From: Chlorophyllum brunneum
Lineage: Eukaryota > Basidiomycota > Agaricomycetes > Agaricales > Agaricaceae
DNA length: 64,000 bases
Direction of reading: 5' to 3'
Assembly: GCA_963576785.1 (NCBI GenBank)
Contig: OY756144.1
Coordinates: 248,001 to 312,000, forward strand
The first letter of the stretch is position 1, and each line of letters begins with the position of its first letter. A program made the position numbers and the translations under genes. Positions 1-11,987 of the stretch are shown here, piece by piece. The notes under the pieces are model-generated. The model ran no database searches. It was not told the DNA's origin and worked only from the letters and a program-made list of their open reading frames with translations.

Positions 1-980
1 CCACTTCAGTCAGTTTTGGTAAAAAGTCACTTTGAGAGAGCTTTGATTAGCGGATGCCGGTCAGTAGACAGGTGGAGGAGGTACATACCTGACACAAGGT
101 ACGGAAAAACCTGACTTTGCCTTTACCGTTTTTCGATAATGGGTTGCGGTCCGAAGACTCTGGAGATGTTGCTACACTCCTATTCTCGTCCACATCGAAA
201 CAGATTGATTGAATCTGGTGTGTGTATAGGCCTGGGGTACGTAGCTAGTTTAGTAGTGGGTGTAATTTAGAGAAAGACATACGAACCTCATAAGAGATGC
301 GAATGACCAGATACCACTTTTTATTACGTCTTCGTGCGCCTCAGAACTCCGATGGAGCATCCCGCACTGCGGTGGCACTCGTTTGATATGAGCTTGTCGA
401 ACTAGTTCTTGCCATGAAAGATACCCCCAAATCCACGATGGTGTGCATCCATCACGCGATAAGAGTACACTATTCTGCAAATCGACCCATGACTGGAATG
501 TGGATCAGGAGTTCATGTATGAAAAACCGATTAAGCGTGTGTTGGGGAGTCAGGGAGCTGCGATACAATCAGGATATCCGTCGGCAGAGTAAACGGCTGT
601 TGATCGCTCACCAGAGGTAACCGATAGTTACCTGTAGAGAAGCGGGAGGACCTTCACGGACCACCCATGACGAGGGGACAAATTTTATCTCGTTCGCCAT
701 GAAGGGCACACCACATAAGGTCATTTAGATGAGAGGGAAGGCCTAAGCTACATCTTCAGTCGAGTACCTTACGCACCAAGCAGTATTGAGACTCACTTTC
801 ACGGCCATACCGTCCTGCTCGACCAGTGAGTGAAGTATCGTAGCACTTAGGATCTGGCCACGGAGGAATATCAATCCCCATGACTAGCCTGTCTCTACTG
901 ACACCCTCTTGGTCTCCTCCACCCTACCAGCCCCAGCAGCACGGTATCATATCGGTGAGGAAGTAATAAAAACTCTCTCC
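1..980. repeat. Duplicon segment, distal part (copy of 56668-57647)
   Basis: This stretch is almost base-for-base the same as 56668-57647, with only scattered substitutions. At about 980 the match stops: this copy runs directly into the sequence found near 58510, so about 860 bp present in the other copy is missing here. It holds the remnant of the beta gene (about 310-721). No intact gene is seen. The first base of the window lies inside the repeat, so the duplicon continues to the left. Confidence 0.85.
310..721 (+). pseudogene. Beta gene remnant (diverged copy)
   Basis: A reading frame here is conserved at protein level with the copies near 4.1, 27.1, 38.2 and 57.0 kb although the DNA is clearly diverged. 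Shared elements are HYSAN (near 470), an NQD followed by R/K-rich residues and LLIAH (near 570-610), and a C-terminal MKGTP (near 700). It is interrupted by stops, for example TGA where the 4.1 kb copy has TGG (W). Preservation of the frame across diverged copies argues for an ancestral protein-coding gene. I do not recognise the family; start and introns are unresolved. Confidence 0.4.
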
Positions 981-999
981 CTCTGACAGAAGCGAACCG

Positions 1000-2152
1000 G
1001 TGGACCTTAGTGGACAACTGTTTTTGTTTCATCCGTTTCTCAACGCCTATCCGATTTTACCGCAAGAAGTCAGGTCCTTACCATTGAGCCAGAAAAAGAA
1101 GCTGAACCACCAGGCGTTCCGCAAACCTGGTTCTTTCTATCTCGTGTTACATGAAGGTGCGTCGCCGGAGGCTGTTGTTAATTGTCCTGCCACTACAATG
1201 ATCGCTACCGCGTTGACATCTCTGCGAAGCTCGGGCGAAAGAAGACTGGGTTATCGGCTGGGAGGATGGGGGTAGGCGTTGACATGTGGCCAAGCCCTCC
1301 GCGACCAAGGCGCCCACCATCCTGGAGTTCGAGTCGTGGTGGAGCAACTTGCTATAGTGGCACAGGAAAGTGCTAGATATCTTGGGTGAGTGCCCAGCCA
1401 CTCCTCCGCCACGAGGGACTAACAGGACCAATAGTCCTCAGAAGCAACACTGTCAGCTATGCTCGCGTAGAACCTATCACTCTCATTACCCGTCGTCTGC
1501 CTATATCACCCTGTCAGGAGGTCTAGAAGACTGTTGTACGAGGTGCTGACAAGTTTCAGGGCCTAGTTAGGGCATTGGTTTTGCATTTGAAACGCCCACA
1601 TCCCGAGCTAGCCTTCACCCTAAACCTGCTGGTAGGGAGGCTTATCGCGATTACATGACACTTATTCAATCGAAAACAGAGCGGCGAAACTGGTCATAAA
1701 CGATACTAACTATTCACCCAGTTGGCAAGATGGTTCGTTCAGCATCCCGAGCCATGCCAAGCTTCCTTCCACAGGATGCAAGAGCAGGGAAAGGGGGGAA
1801 GAGAATCGGAATTCCACTCAATTACCCATTAGACGGCACAGGGCACGGGTTTCAGATGAGTCTTGAATTCTCGTCCACGAGAAAATGGGCTAATGACTCG
1901 ATCCAAATTTTCAAAAGGACTGCAGGCATTACGAGCACAAGCGCTAAACCTGACGGCGGCCAACGAAAACACTACGACGTCGCGATAACCAGTTTACCCC
2001 GCACCTGTACCATTCCCCTACTTCTCTTCCTACCCCATTCAAGATATCCGGAATCCTCCCGTCATATCCCATGTAATACTGCCCGATCTAATCCGTGTTA
2101 CCCTCCACTTCTTCAGTGACTCTTAACGTTCGATCCGGATTTGTTATGATAT
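1000..2152 (+). pseudogene. Alpha gene remnant (copy a)
   Basis: This is a broken copy of the four-exon gene that is intact at 54110-55017. The start ATG at 1198, the GTGAGT donor near 1386 and the acceptor near 1434 are recognisable. An internal deletion fuses upstream sequence in frame to the first exon, giving an open stretch at 1000-1275. A TAG in the third exon (near 1468) and a rearranged segment around 1500-1560 break the gene. The last exon ends near 2119. Function unknown. Confidence 0.5.
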
Positions 2153-3889
2153 AGCAGTTTGTTGCACACGGGCATCTCTACTGAGAACAATAAAACAAAC
2201 TGAATAATCGGTGAACCCGAGGAATAGGAAGAGCACACTGAATGTTGAAGTACGAATGAATTTTGCCAAACAATGAGTTACGCATGGAACCGGTAGTACA
2301 TCGTATCCCCTGAATAAACATCAACCGAAATACATCATGAGTAAGGTTATACCCCACTATTGTTCCGAAATCTCACTTTCCTTCCCATACATGTATTTTA
2401 ATTACTGAGAGGCCTTCCTTTCCTGGCATGTTCCGAACACACGGAAATAACGATGTTTTCCCTTAATCCTTTCGTGATTAGTACACAATTACTTTCTTTT
2501 GAACTTAACGAGGTGAAACATCTTCTACTAAATGAGGAATGACTCCAACCAGTTGTTATGCGAGACATGTCTCTTTGTCTTAATCTATCTACTTCACGTT
2601 TCATGATGTACGACTAAGGACAGCTTCGCCTACTTAAACGCGAACGGGATTCCCTGTAATACATGCTTCCCACGACAAGTCTGATCGTTTACCTCTCAAA
2701 CCGAATGATGTTCATCTCACTTGACAAAACAACCACAGCCCGCTGCGGCACGCCTTCACGCCCACTAACCCAAACAATTCAAAACTTTTGGAATCTTCGA
2801 TCCATGGAACCGAAAATAGTTAGTCACCCTCAGGGTTATTATTCGTGAATGATGAACCGGATCAACGCTGGCTTTTAAGGTCTCGTGTGTAATAGTCAGG
2901 GAAGGTGTGAGAACCTTTTTCAATGATACCGCCACCTCGTGGTGGAAGGACCAAGGGTTCTCCATTTATTGTACCTTGGTAAGGTTGAAGCGCTGAAGGT
3001 CAAGATATCCGAGTGTGTATCACTTGCCGGATGCAAGTCGGCTGGGGTCTGCGAGGAAGATGGTGGGCCTTTTATGATGATATCGTCAAGCCTCACATGG
3101 ATCATTTGACAGTATCTTCTCCCCAGTCAGTATATTTCATCACCTAGCGTCACGGAATAGTTTTCATGAATCCATGCTCATATGGTAGTCTAACCGGACC
3201 CTAAACATGGGCGGATATGAATGCTCAGGTTTGGTACAGAAGCCTAATCGGAAGTCTAGGGTAGTCAGCTCCGGAGATAGTTGGATCAAACTGTTTCGTA
3301 CCTATGAATGGATTCTGAACCCTCTATAGTCTCATCTTGCTAGTAACGCATGTCTAATGAACGTATTGATTTTGGACAGCAAGATGTGTGAAAGATCTGG
3401 TGAAAGCTTCAGATTAAAATATTTCAATATATTCAAAAGGCAGTGTTAGGCGAAGGACTCACGACGACGAAGCTATCCACAGGGAAAAAGTTCTCTATCA
3501 GCACCTGTCCTCCTTGAAAGTAGTGGCCACGTTGTCGCGACGGACGCAGGTATACTCAAGGTCATCACCAGCACGAAACAACCTCATACGCGGCCCTGAT
3601 AAGCGCCAACCATCGCGCACAGAATTCTCAAAAAGAACTCCTTGAGTGCCTTCGCGCCTCTCGGACCCGCCGGGGTAGGAAAATACAATATCGCGCATCG
3701 TTTTGCTTGTGTTTGTTTCCTACCATTGGGTCCTTCAGGACTTCCAGGACGTATATTGGGTTTTGATGGCGGTGACCCTGATTATCGGGCCTAAGGCAAT
3801 GCGCCCCACTGCAGTGAGTGAGTTTTGGTAAAGTCACTTTGAGGATTAGCGGATGTCGGTCAGTACACAGGTGAAGGAGATTCTCGATA

Positions 3890-4500
3890 ATGTGTCGCGA
3901 TCCGAAGCCTCTGGGGATGTTGCAGTCCTATCCTCTTCTGAACCGAAATAGATTAATCAAGGATCTAGCCCACGAGTTCCCTCTTCCGGCTACGCCAGTC
4001 GTCCTTAGAGAAGGGGATCTTGCATGTATAGGCCTGGAGTATGTGGCTACTTTAGTAGTGGGTGTAATTGAGAGAAAGACGTGCTAACCTCATAAGGGAT
4101 GCGACCAATGAAGATGCCCCCTTTGAGTGTTGGTGATACGCTTTCGTTACCCTCAGAACTCCAATGGGGCATACCGCACTGCGGTAACACTCATTTGGTA
4201 CGGGCTCGTCCAACTAGTTTTCGCCATGGAAGGTACCCCGAAATCAACGACGATGTGCGTCCGTTGCACAATACGAGAACACTATTCTGCAAATTCAGGA
4301 CACGAACTCGTGGCTGGAGCGTGGATCAGGAGTTCTACATACCGTCATGGATGAAAACCCGATTCTGCGCATGTTCGGAAGGTCAAGGGGCTGGGATGCA
4401 ATCAGGACAGGCAGAGGAAACAGTTACTCATCGCTCACCTGAGACAACTGAGGGTTATAGGCTTTGTTTGTAGAGACGCGAGGGCTTGCATGGAGTATCC
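3890..4500 (+). pseudogene. Beta gene remnant (copy a, longest open part 4099-4473)
   Basis: This copy keeps TGG (W) near 4197 where other copies read TGA, so the frame from 4127 stays open to 4354. The conserved HYSAN, NQD-RQRK and LLIAH elements follow. The upstream open frame 3890-4087 is conserved in the 26.8 and 37.9 kb copies. A candidate short intron with a CTAAC branch-like sequence lies between the two parts (near 4085-4098). No domain is recognisable, and the true start is not known. Confidence 0.4.
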
Positions 4501-4609
4501 ATGACGAAGAGGCTATTTTTCTCTCGCTCTCCATGAAGGGCACCCCAGAGAGGGCCACCCGGATGAAACCCCCCCGACCGGTGAGGAAGTAAAAAAAGAA
4601 AACCGGACA

Positions 4610-5240
4610 TGCCGTTTCTTTCGACGTCTTTATTATGTCCTCTGAGAGCGATGTAACGATGAGTTGCTTCTTCCTTGGTGTTCCTGTATTCGTGTCCGTT
4701 TTAGCTGTGGCAGTCTTGATTTCTTTGGGAAAGGGATAGGAAACAACGTGGGGCCAGGTGCACTCCCTGACTTGCGGAAAAGAGGTTGAAAAAGCCTTGC
4801 TCGGTGTCGTCTTCTACCTTGGTTCCATGCTGAATAGGATGTGGTGTTGTAGAGTGTTGGGAGGGAAGGCGAGTCTTAACAATGCTCTAGATGGTATAGG
4901 TGCGATGGAGTCCATGTCAGCCAAAGTCCCCTTCTCACGCACTTCTCAGGAAAAGCGCTAATCAAGGAAGAATTCAGGCTGTTCAAATTGGTAATGCTAC
5001 CCATGCATATACGCAAGGATGTTACGAGTTTTGAAAATATGCTCAAGGACCGATGGTCGCAAGTATGGTCTCCGGTGCCCGTCACGTCGTGTGAATTCCA
5101 GCAAGCACTGTGCTTCTACTGACAGGCATAAAGTCAGAGTACCCATGAAGGAAACAGTTGATGAGGTGAGGGAGGATGATACTAATTACCTCACCATTCT
5201 CGCCATAAGGCTTCGGGGGGGTACGAGGCCACGTAAATAA
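4610..5240 (+). pseudogene. Gamma gene remnant (membrane segment, copy a)
   Basis: An ATG at about 4649 opens a short frame whose residues CFFLGVPVFVSVLAVAV form one strongly hydrophobic, probably membrane-spanning segment. The same segment is recognisable in the copies near 27.6, 38.6 and 57.7 kb. The frame stops shortly after. Downstream 4758-4961 and 5019-5240 match the two exons seen at 27579-28204, but the GTATGT donor of that copy is altered here. Probably not functional. Confidence 0.4.
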
Positions 5241-5343
5241 TTCTGTTGAGGATGAAGAATTCATTATAACGTAGCATTGTCCAACAAGTCCATCGGAATA
5301 CAGAGATAGAGATTACAGTAAATAAAATCAAAATAAACTTCAA

Positions 5344-7216
5344 TTAGACTGTGCTGGAGCCAGTCTGCCTAACCAAAGCATCCAACCTGGTGATTTCGAC
5401 ATCGAGACTCTCCGACACCATAGCAACTGTCTCCTCTGATACTGTGGAACACTCGACATCCTCCTCTCCCAGGCTTCCTGGGCTCGAATTGTGTCCAGAC
5501 TGACTGCTATGTTGTTGGAAACTGGTCCCGAGTTCATCTGAGAGCTTCCACATAGCGTTGGTAATGTTATCCACCTTCTGCAAAATATCTCGAGCCTGGG
5601 AAACTGTAGCTAAAGGCCTATTCGTCCAGTCAGATGTTCCGCGCAGTTTGTCCCCCTCTTTCTGCTTTCTTTGTGCTTGTACACTTTTTATCTTGCTGGT
5701 TTGAGTGGTTAAGATAGTCCTGATATCGCCAATGAGGCCCCGGACACTGAGTTCAAACGGCTGTGTGTCACTCATTAACGTCGTGACCCCCGCAACGAAT
5801 GATATCGGATCGGTGGAGCCCCGCACGACATGCCTACTCCATAAAAGGAAGACCATCCTTATCTTGCTGAGGCGCTCGGAAAGAATCTGACTGAGTTTGC
5901 AGACTTTCGTGATAAAGGCTTTCTTGTAATCGTCGCAAAGGATTGCCTTTGCTGAGAGGAGCTGCGTAAGAATACCAGAAACATTCCTGGTAAGGTCATA
6001 GAATTCTTCAACCTTGAGGGTCATAATGTTCTGTGTGATAGATATTAATCTGACGTATTGGAGTACCATGGGAAGTCTTACTTACTTTATTGCCTTTAAT
6101 GTGAGACAACCCTTTCAGAAGTGCGTCCATCTACAATGAACCATATGAATGTCAGTCAACAGTCCTTAACGAAAACATGTAGAGAGACCTGGTCGTCGAG
6201 TCGTAGTTGGAGCCTTAAGGTATCTCCTAACTCTAGTTGCAGGTATCCCCGAACATCGGGAGTGAGGTCCCGTTCTTGGGTCGCCTTGCGGATACCCCTA
6301 GTTGCAGGATCCCAGATCACATTTTGTAGGTCGCTCCAAGTCAACCGAGACTCGCCGAAAGAAATCTGGGCTGTGGTCGCATTCTTTTCAAATTTCTCGA
6401 TCATTTCTAGTTCAGCTTCATGAGCTTCCGCTTGGCCTTGGACCATTATACTTGGTCAGCTGGATTTATGGGGCAGATGATGGACACGAACATTGTGATT
6501 CTCGTTCCAATTTCTCCAGCCTGGTGTTAAGAAACATCTTGAGGAATGGGATGGCAACAGCCGACCCAATTGTAAGAAAGCTATTTCCACTTCCCACTAG
6601 AACATCGACATTCTCGTCGAAAACTTGTCTGAGTTCCAGACGTTTCTGCTCAAGAGCCTTCCCGGTTATCTCCTCCTTTGCTGAGCGAATTACCTCATCA
6701 TGGAACTAAAATTCCTTTATTAGTTGATGACGCAGTGTGTTGACAGGGAGGTCTATACATCGACCAGCTTCTGCTGAAGACCGAGTAATTTCTGATCTCC
6801 GGTTTTTACAACCTTCTCGGCTATTTCATCAATTCCCTGTTTCACCTTTGTTCCCAGGGCCCAGGCCTCCGCGCTGTTGTTCAGGAGCAGTGCGCTTAAG
6901 GACTGAAGCTCGAGCACTCTACATGCAGCGGACGTATTCTCGTTGCGAATTGCATATATTTCCTGCATACAGTCCTTCTGTAAGGTCTTTGCTTTTTCGG
7001 AAATCCACTCAGCGCGGGGCATTCCTCTGTTGTTGGTCTTTCAGCAGGTAATAATGGGGGAAACAAGGACACTTGCGTTGGATCTTGATCTGAGTCAGGA
7101 GTGAGGGAGGTGACAGCCCTCCGCAAAGACCAAATGAAATGTTCCTCAGCCTCTTCAGGCGGGGTTGAAGCATTCTGTGCGTTCAAGGTCGTGGCGGAGT
7201 TGTCAGCGTGAGACAT
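5344..7216 (-). CDS. Pair 1 gene A: helical protein with central hydrophobic segment
   Basis: Spliced model with exons 7216-7077, 7026-6759, 6705-6492, 6436-6189 and 6030-5344 gives 518 aa, all phases matching the other four A genes (2,0,1,0). The start is the ATG of MSHADN, aligned with the starts of the other copies. Exon 3 carries the hydrophobic stretch FLTIGSAVAIPFLKMF; exon 5 encodes a long helical, coiled-coil-like region ending in GSSTV. Intron 1 uses a GC donor (GCAAGT). Intron 3 has a weak donor (GTTCGT) and its acceptor is displaced, and intron 4 has GTCTCT, so splicing may be impaired and this copy may be decaying. Function is not recognised; it faces gene B across a 324 bp gap. 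Not a named family; a pore-forming role is inference. Confidence 0.65.
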
Positions 7217-7540
7217 AGTAAATGTTTCGGTAGATAGTTGGGTGGGTGCTGAGATCCCTTGTGCGCCATGGTGGCCTTTTAAATTTTCTGGTCGGCCTCT
7301 TGACGCTGGAATATACAAGCCCAATGTTCCAACAAGGATACCTTATTGGGGGGGAAGATCAGAAATCGGTTCATTGACCATCGAGATCCATTACAGTTCG
7401 AGCTCAATCTACGTATGATTCGGACTGGTTTAACTACAAACAGCTGTCAACATGTTGCTGGATGCAGGGCGTGTGGCGTTGCCGTGACGCTCAACAGTTC
7501 TCGACCTCACCACCAGGCTTGTCCCCTTCACTGGTGTCCT
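7217..7540. promoter_or_regulatory. Shared divergent promoter, pair 1
   Basis: The 324 bp gap separates the two start codons of pair 1. It has a TTTTAAAT box near 7276, placed as a TATA-like element for gene A, and an AACAAGGA block near 7332 conserved before gene B in pairs 1-4. The TGGCGCCA palindrome found in pairs 2-4 is degraded here to a TGACGCTGG-like sequence. Confidence 0.5.
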
Positions 7541-8484
7541 ATGGCTGACCCCCAGCCTATTGTATGTGATTACCTCAAAGTATGCACGAGATTTACCACT
7601 GGGTGGTCAACACACTCTAACATATACGCCAGCTTCCGCCTGAACAACAACCCTTCTTTAAAATCCGCGATACACCTTTCATTTTCCTGGAGAAACTCGA
7701 TCGTCTCACTCTTGTTCTGGTCTCAGCTCATGAATCGCATCCATGCCCCGTGGCTCTTCAAATCATGCGTAACCTACGCGAAGCTGCCGGGGACCAAATA
7801 AATTACCTGGCGGGTGTCCTATTCTACGGCCACAGATTTGCGAATAGATATCTTGAACTATTAGGTGCCTTAACGCGGGTCTTTGTCGAGCAGGAGACCA
7901 TCATTAACGTTCTTCGCGTAAATAACAATGCCGGTCTTGCGGCGGAGGAAATGGAAGGGGCCCAAAAAGCGATGGCAAAATTCAGACAGGACGTTGTAGA
8001 TGCTGTTCGTCACATCACGGAAGCGTTGAATGACAGTAAGTTTTTACGTCCTCAAGTCTCCAAGGCTTAAGCAAATCTCCTAGACAAGAGCTCAGGTACC
8101 ACGGTCTTCACTGCGGATAATTCTCAAGTCGTGACGGAGTTCCTCGACGCGATTGATGAATGTGCCACCTTACTTCAGCAAAATCGCGAGTATTACAGGG
8201 AAATCGAAAAACAAACCGAAGATGAGCAGTCCATTAAATCCAGTCAACCGTCGGATGAGGAGATCAAAATGATGAAAGAAAGGTGGACTACTTTTTACAC
8301 CAGCGTAAAAGGCCTGAGAACCGGTTTTGCTGCCCTTCAAATTAAGCTCGTTGGGGACGGTGATGTTCAAAGAGTTGCCGGTTCGTATAACAACTCTCAG
8401 GCCTCCGCAAATGCGATTCCTACAGGTTCTTCCAGCCCAGCGGATGCCACAAACAGAACGAAAATCGATCTTGGATGCGAATAA
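7541..8484 (+). CDS. Pair 1 gene B: helical partner, C-terminal tail lost
   Basis: Exons 7541-7579, 7633-8035 and 8084-8484 give 280 aa. The 13-residue first exon (MADPQPIVCDYLK) and intron phases (0,1) are shared by all B genes; donors are GTATGC and GTAAGT. The body is helical, with a GHRFANRYLELL element in exon 2 and QPSDEEIK in exon 3. Relative to pair 3, one extra base near 8460 shifts the frame and stops the protein at 8484. About 40 bp coding for the conserved basic amphipathic tail is also deleted downstream (8510-8535). The gene is therefore C-terminally truncated and may be impaired. Function unknown; it is divergent from gene A. Confidence 0.6.
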
Positions 8485-8530
8485 TCCATCACCCTCAACC
8501 GAGCCGAAGACCCCGTTTAAGCATGTTAGC

Positions 8531-10176
8531 TAGAGTTGTGTTAGTTTCGAGTATCGGGTGCAGCTAGTCTTATCTAATGTATTTAGAGCATTGCTCGGCA
8601 CGATGTCATGCCCTAGCGAACAGAGTCATGGAACAACATATGAGCCAACGCAACGCCTGTCGTCGTTTGTCACGAGTATTCCCTGCCAAATGGGATCACT
8701 AGATCCAGAGCCCCAACAAGAAGTGCAACAAGAAGGAATCTGACGGCTAACTCCAAGTAGGTCACGAGGATACAGGGTCATACCGGGTCTCATCCATGTG
8801 ATCTTCTGCCTTGAACTGGGCGCAGGTTGACGGTCGAACCTTTGGAACGAACCGGTGCTTGTTCCCGAATATTACAAAACAAATAAAGACAAGCAGGATC
8901 TGATATCGACGCCGCTCTTCTCTTCGGAGGTATTCCTTCCAGGTTGCAAGATGTCTCTACGTCTACAAGAGTATACTCCAGGGGCTGGTTGCGATGGTAG
9001 CTAGACTTTTGCTTTGTTCTTTTCCCGCTTCTTGGACGTATTTGGTCTACAGAAACTCACGTACGCTATGGCGTCACAGTTCATCAATATCCCACTAGTC
9101 CCACGCAGTTCCTCACTCTGTACCGCCAGATCGACCCTGCGTCCATTCACAGTAAAGTTCTTTCCCCTTCCCGCGTTTAGAATTTATTGTTCTCTACACT
9201 TCTGAGAGTATCGAACCAGTGGACGCTGGTGTACCTCTGTTTTCTTCCGCTTCTTTTTCAACACCTACCCGATTTCGTCGCTTGAGACCAGGGGCTGTTC
9301 ATTCAGTCAGGAAGAAACAAAGCTCAAGCCGCCAGGCGTTCATGAAGCCAGATCCATTCTCTTGTTCTATCTCACGTCATATGAAGGAAGGTTTGTCGCC
9401 AGGAGTTGTTGATGGTTGTACTGCCACTGAATGGTCCCAAAGGACAGACAAGTCTAAAATATGATCAGAACTTTACGGATGTTCGACTTGATCATCAGAC
9501 GAAAAAAATGATCACTGTAGTGGCATCAATCCGAGGTCCCAGTGAAAGAGTGTATGGTTGGGCCCCGAGGATAGTGACACCGGTGGCGGCGGCGTGGTCC
9601 TTGAGGCTGGGGCATGAGGTATTGAGGAAGCCTGAGTGAGGGAGGCGATGCACGGTAACTGACAGTTGCCCGGGTGTTGAACTAGTCGGTTGGCGGCAGC
9701 GCTGGCTGGATGCAGCAAACCCTTGTGCACGCGCCGCGCAGTACGTTCTTTGTGGTCCATCCTTGTCCCCATCACCCATTATCCCACCGTCGATCGCAAC
9801 ACACTCGATACACAGTCAATATCTTTGGAACTTAACGATGTGAAGCTTCTTCCGTTAAGGAACAACTCCAACTGGCTGTCATGCGCTCGCGAGGCTTGTC
9901 TCCTTGTCCTAATCTACTTCATGTTTTATAATGTATGCCCAAGACAACTTTGTCTTTCTGATTAAAATGTGAGCGAGTAGTATATACTTAGTGTTGTGTA
10001 TAATGATTCTGACCATTTCCTCCCAAATTAAATAGTATTCATCTCAGTTGAAACAATCACGACGCCTCATTCCTCTACCAATGAGGAGCACGCTATGTCT
10101 TCGCATCCACAATTCCAAACAATTCCAAACTTCTGAAATCTCTGATCTATCAAATTGAAAATCATTAGTCACACTG
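8531..10176. repeat. Old, degenerate duplicon copy right of pair 1
   Basis: This stretch aligns in order with the flank that follows pairs 2-4, but with many substitutions and gaps. It includes a short alpha gene relic near 9219-9640, the segment near 9830-9960 matching 2490-2620, and the segment 10060-10175 matching 2720-2830. At about 10177 the host sequence stops and retrotransposon sequence begins. Its greater divergence shows that this copy predates the near-identical ones. Confidence 0.6.
9219..9640 (+). pseudogene. Alpha gene relic (most diverged copy)
   Basis: Protein-level similarity to the alpha gene persists despite DNA divergence: a QNFT-V-R element followed by TKK, then an ATG at 9509 opening MITVVASIRG where the intact gene reads MTSTVLASLRS. 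No later exons are recognisable. The relic helps to confirm the frame and the start of the intact gene at 54110. Confidence 0.4.
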
Positions 10177-11279
10177 ATTCAAATTCAATACAAAATCTTC
10201 TTTACACTTACATAAAGTAGATACTGGTTGTAGTATATAAACCAGTTGACACCACCATGTAGAAACATTGTTTCTACTTGGTTAGGTGGAGACTCAATAC
10301 AAGCCTTTATCTGAACAATATTGTGAACATAAGAACCTTAACTGTTAAGCTCTCCTTATTACTCTCTGAGTTTAATAAACTTACTTGTTAGAAGTATAGG
10401 CTCATTCAGAGTAACAACTCCAGTGTATACCAACATTAGAGTTGGGACTGAGAAGGAGTCCTTCTTTGGTATGATTTATAGGTTTGTCTATCAATATGTA
10501 CTGCCCCAGCTTAGGACTAGGCTGGGATCACTATAACAAGGTAAGCCAAATTCTCTTTGGAATTGTTTTGTTCCTTTCTCAGTTCCAGGCAATTGGGTCT
10601 CCAATGCTCTTTCCCTTCACAGTTGTGACAAGTATCATCAGACTTGGGCTTTTGCTTTCCTTGCCTTTTTTTTCTTTCTCCCATCTCTGCTACAGTCCAA
10701 CTTACTCCCACTACTTGTAGTATCTTCTTTTGATAAATCCCCTTTCAAGTCCAAAGCTAAGGTCTTGACTCCACTCATAGCATCTTTATGAACCATATAC
10801 TCATGTATGAAAATCAATTTGGTTGCAACAGATTTGAGGGTAAGTCTATCACCTTGATACAATAAGTTTTGCTTGACAACTTCCCATATAGGGAATTGTG
10901 GCAGTGAAAGGAGAAGAGCATGGATTATGGTCACATCATTAATATGATAACCAGCCTTGATAAAGTGATGGTGAATGTTCAGATAGAAACCAACATGGTC
11001 AGCCATGGAAGAAGATTTATCCTAATGTTTCATGTGGAGTTGTTGGTAATGATAATGAATATTAATTCTGCTTTGTTGGTCAATGTAGGTATGTTGGAGA
11101 TAATTTCACATGCTTTCAGAATTATTTATTTTGATTATCAACTCATGCTGAGAATACTCAATAGTATTACACATTAAGTCTATTGCTGCATCATTCTTGT
11201 TAAATCACTTCTTATACCTTTCCACTGCCATATCCTAGCTCTGATATCCCTTTGTTGAGATAACATCCAATGCAACCTT
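10177..11279 (-). mobile_element. Copia-2 fragment (gag, minus strand), cluster 1, left part
   Basis: On the minus strand, frames at 11006-10638 and 10711-10517 encode a Ty1/copia-type Gag. They contain a CCHC zinc knuckle (CHNCEGKEHWRPNC) near 10600, preceded by a lysine-rich stretch. The region matches 41048-41945. The rest of Gag continues at 18549-18783 beyond an inserted element. No protease, integrase or RT of this element is present, so it is truncated. 10177-10500 holds no recognisable gene. Confidence 0.75.
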
Positions 11280-11828
11280 TGTTGAAGTTTTGGACATATT
11301 CTAGAAATAGACTATGAAGTCATTATGATAATAATAGACTAATCCGTTACTTTCCAGTAACTTCAATCCATAGTAACTTCTTATGAGTTGCTCTGCATAT
11401 GGTACTTGATAGATTATTCCAATGACTGGTATAATATATTCTGCAGTACTCCACAGGCACTATGCCACAGTTAATAGGAGTCATAAGGAACATTCTATGT
11501 ATTCCTAGTATTTTATGTAGTATGACTCATCTATGTTCTAACATGTATATAAACCCCATATAGCAGACCTAGTTTTGCATCTTGTTCAATTGAACAACTT
11601 TTTTATCATTGCTTATCTTCTTGAGTACAACACAAGTCTCAATCTTCTCGACTTTGACCTATCTACCTCTGACACTGACTACTTCATAACTAATATCTGT
11701 CTATCTGAATTACCTTTCTATAGATATCAGATAGAAGCTTATTATCTTGGTGAGTAGACCCTATGTGCTCTCCTACTGCATTTACTGCTGCCCCTAGCAA
11801 ACAACTCATTACAGTTGTTTCCTTAACA
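11280..11828 (+). repeat. Copia-1 left LTR
   Basis: This 549 bp LTR begins TGTTGAAG and ends TTAACA. It is highly similar to 17988-18548, with a TATA-like TATATAAAC near 11544 as a likely promoter. An open 60-codon frame at 11575-11757 is identical in both LTRs but is probably incidental. Confidence 0.9.
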
Positions 11829-11987
11829 GGTTATGGGCCCTGGTAGCCTTACCAATGGTTAAACTATTATCATCCCCTCTAACCAAGATAGGATAATAGG
11901 GCTTTACCTGACAGAGTTATCCTTGCATTTGATCATTGCTAATATGAGGATTTTCTTCTAGAAAGAAATTTACTCAACAAAGATATT

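Larger units (their letters stand above)
981..5343. repeat. Duplicon copy a (alpha-beta-gamma block) left of pair 1
   Basis: This 4.4 kb is near-identical to 32780-34189 joined to 36325-39353 (where a LINE interrupts) and very similar to 23760-28200 and 53800-56660. Order: alpha gene remnant (about 1000-2150), a long AT-balanced stretch with only short unsupported reading frames (2160-3880), beta remnant (about 3890-4500) and gamma remnant (about 4610-5240), then the 3' end of pair 1 gene A. Matching order in all copies shows the block was copied as a unit. Confidence 0.85.

Noticed and set aside
1147..1431. Minus-strand open frame of 94 codons, repeated at 24027-24293, 32956-33240 and 54088-54354
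   Set aside because: It lies opposite the alpha gene exons. The plus-strand exons have matching splice sites and phases, and the minus frame's conservation is explained by recent duplication.
2663..3105. Short frames on both strands in the block 2660-3105 and its copies
   Set aside because: They are identical only because the copies are recent. In the diverged copy (10060-10175) no frame is preserved, and no splice context supports them.
3498..3837. Minus-strand frames 3498-3698 and 3628-3837, with copies near 26.5 and 37.6 kb
   Set aside because: A GTGAGT donor-like site lies nearby, but the frames shift between copies and no consistent exon chain could be built. Left inside the duplicon repeat.
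11575..11757. 60-codon frame identical in both copia-1 LTRs (also at 18295-18477)
   Set aside because: It lies within the LTR. Identity follows from LTR duplication; the solo LTR at 40623-40847 shows no sign of extra protein constraint.
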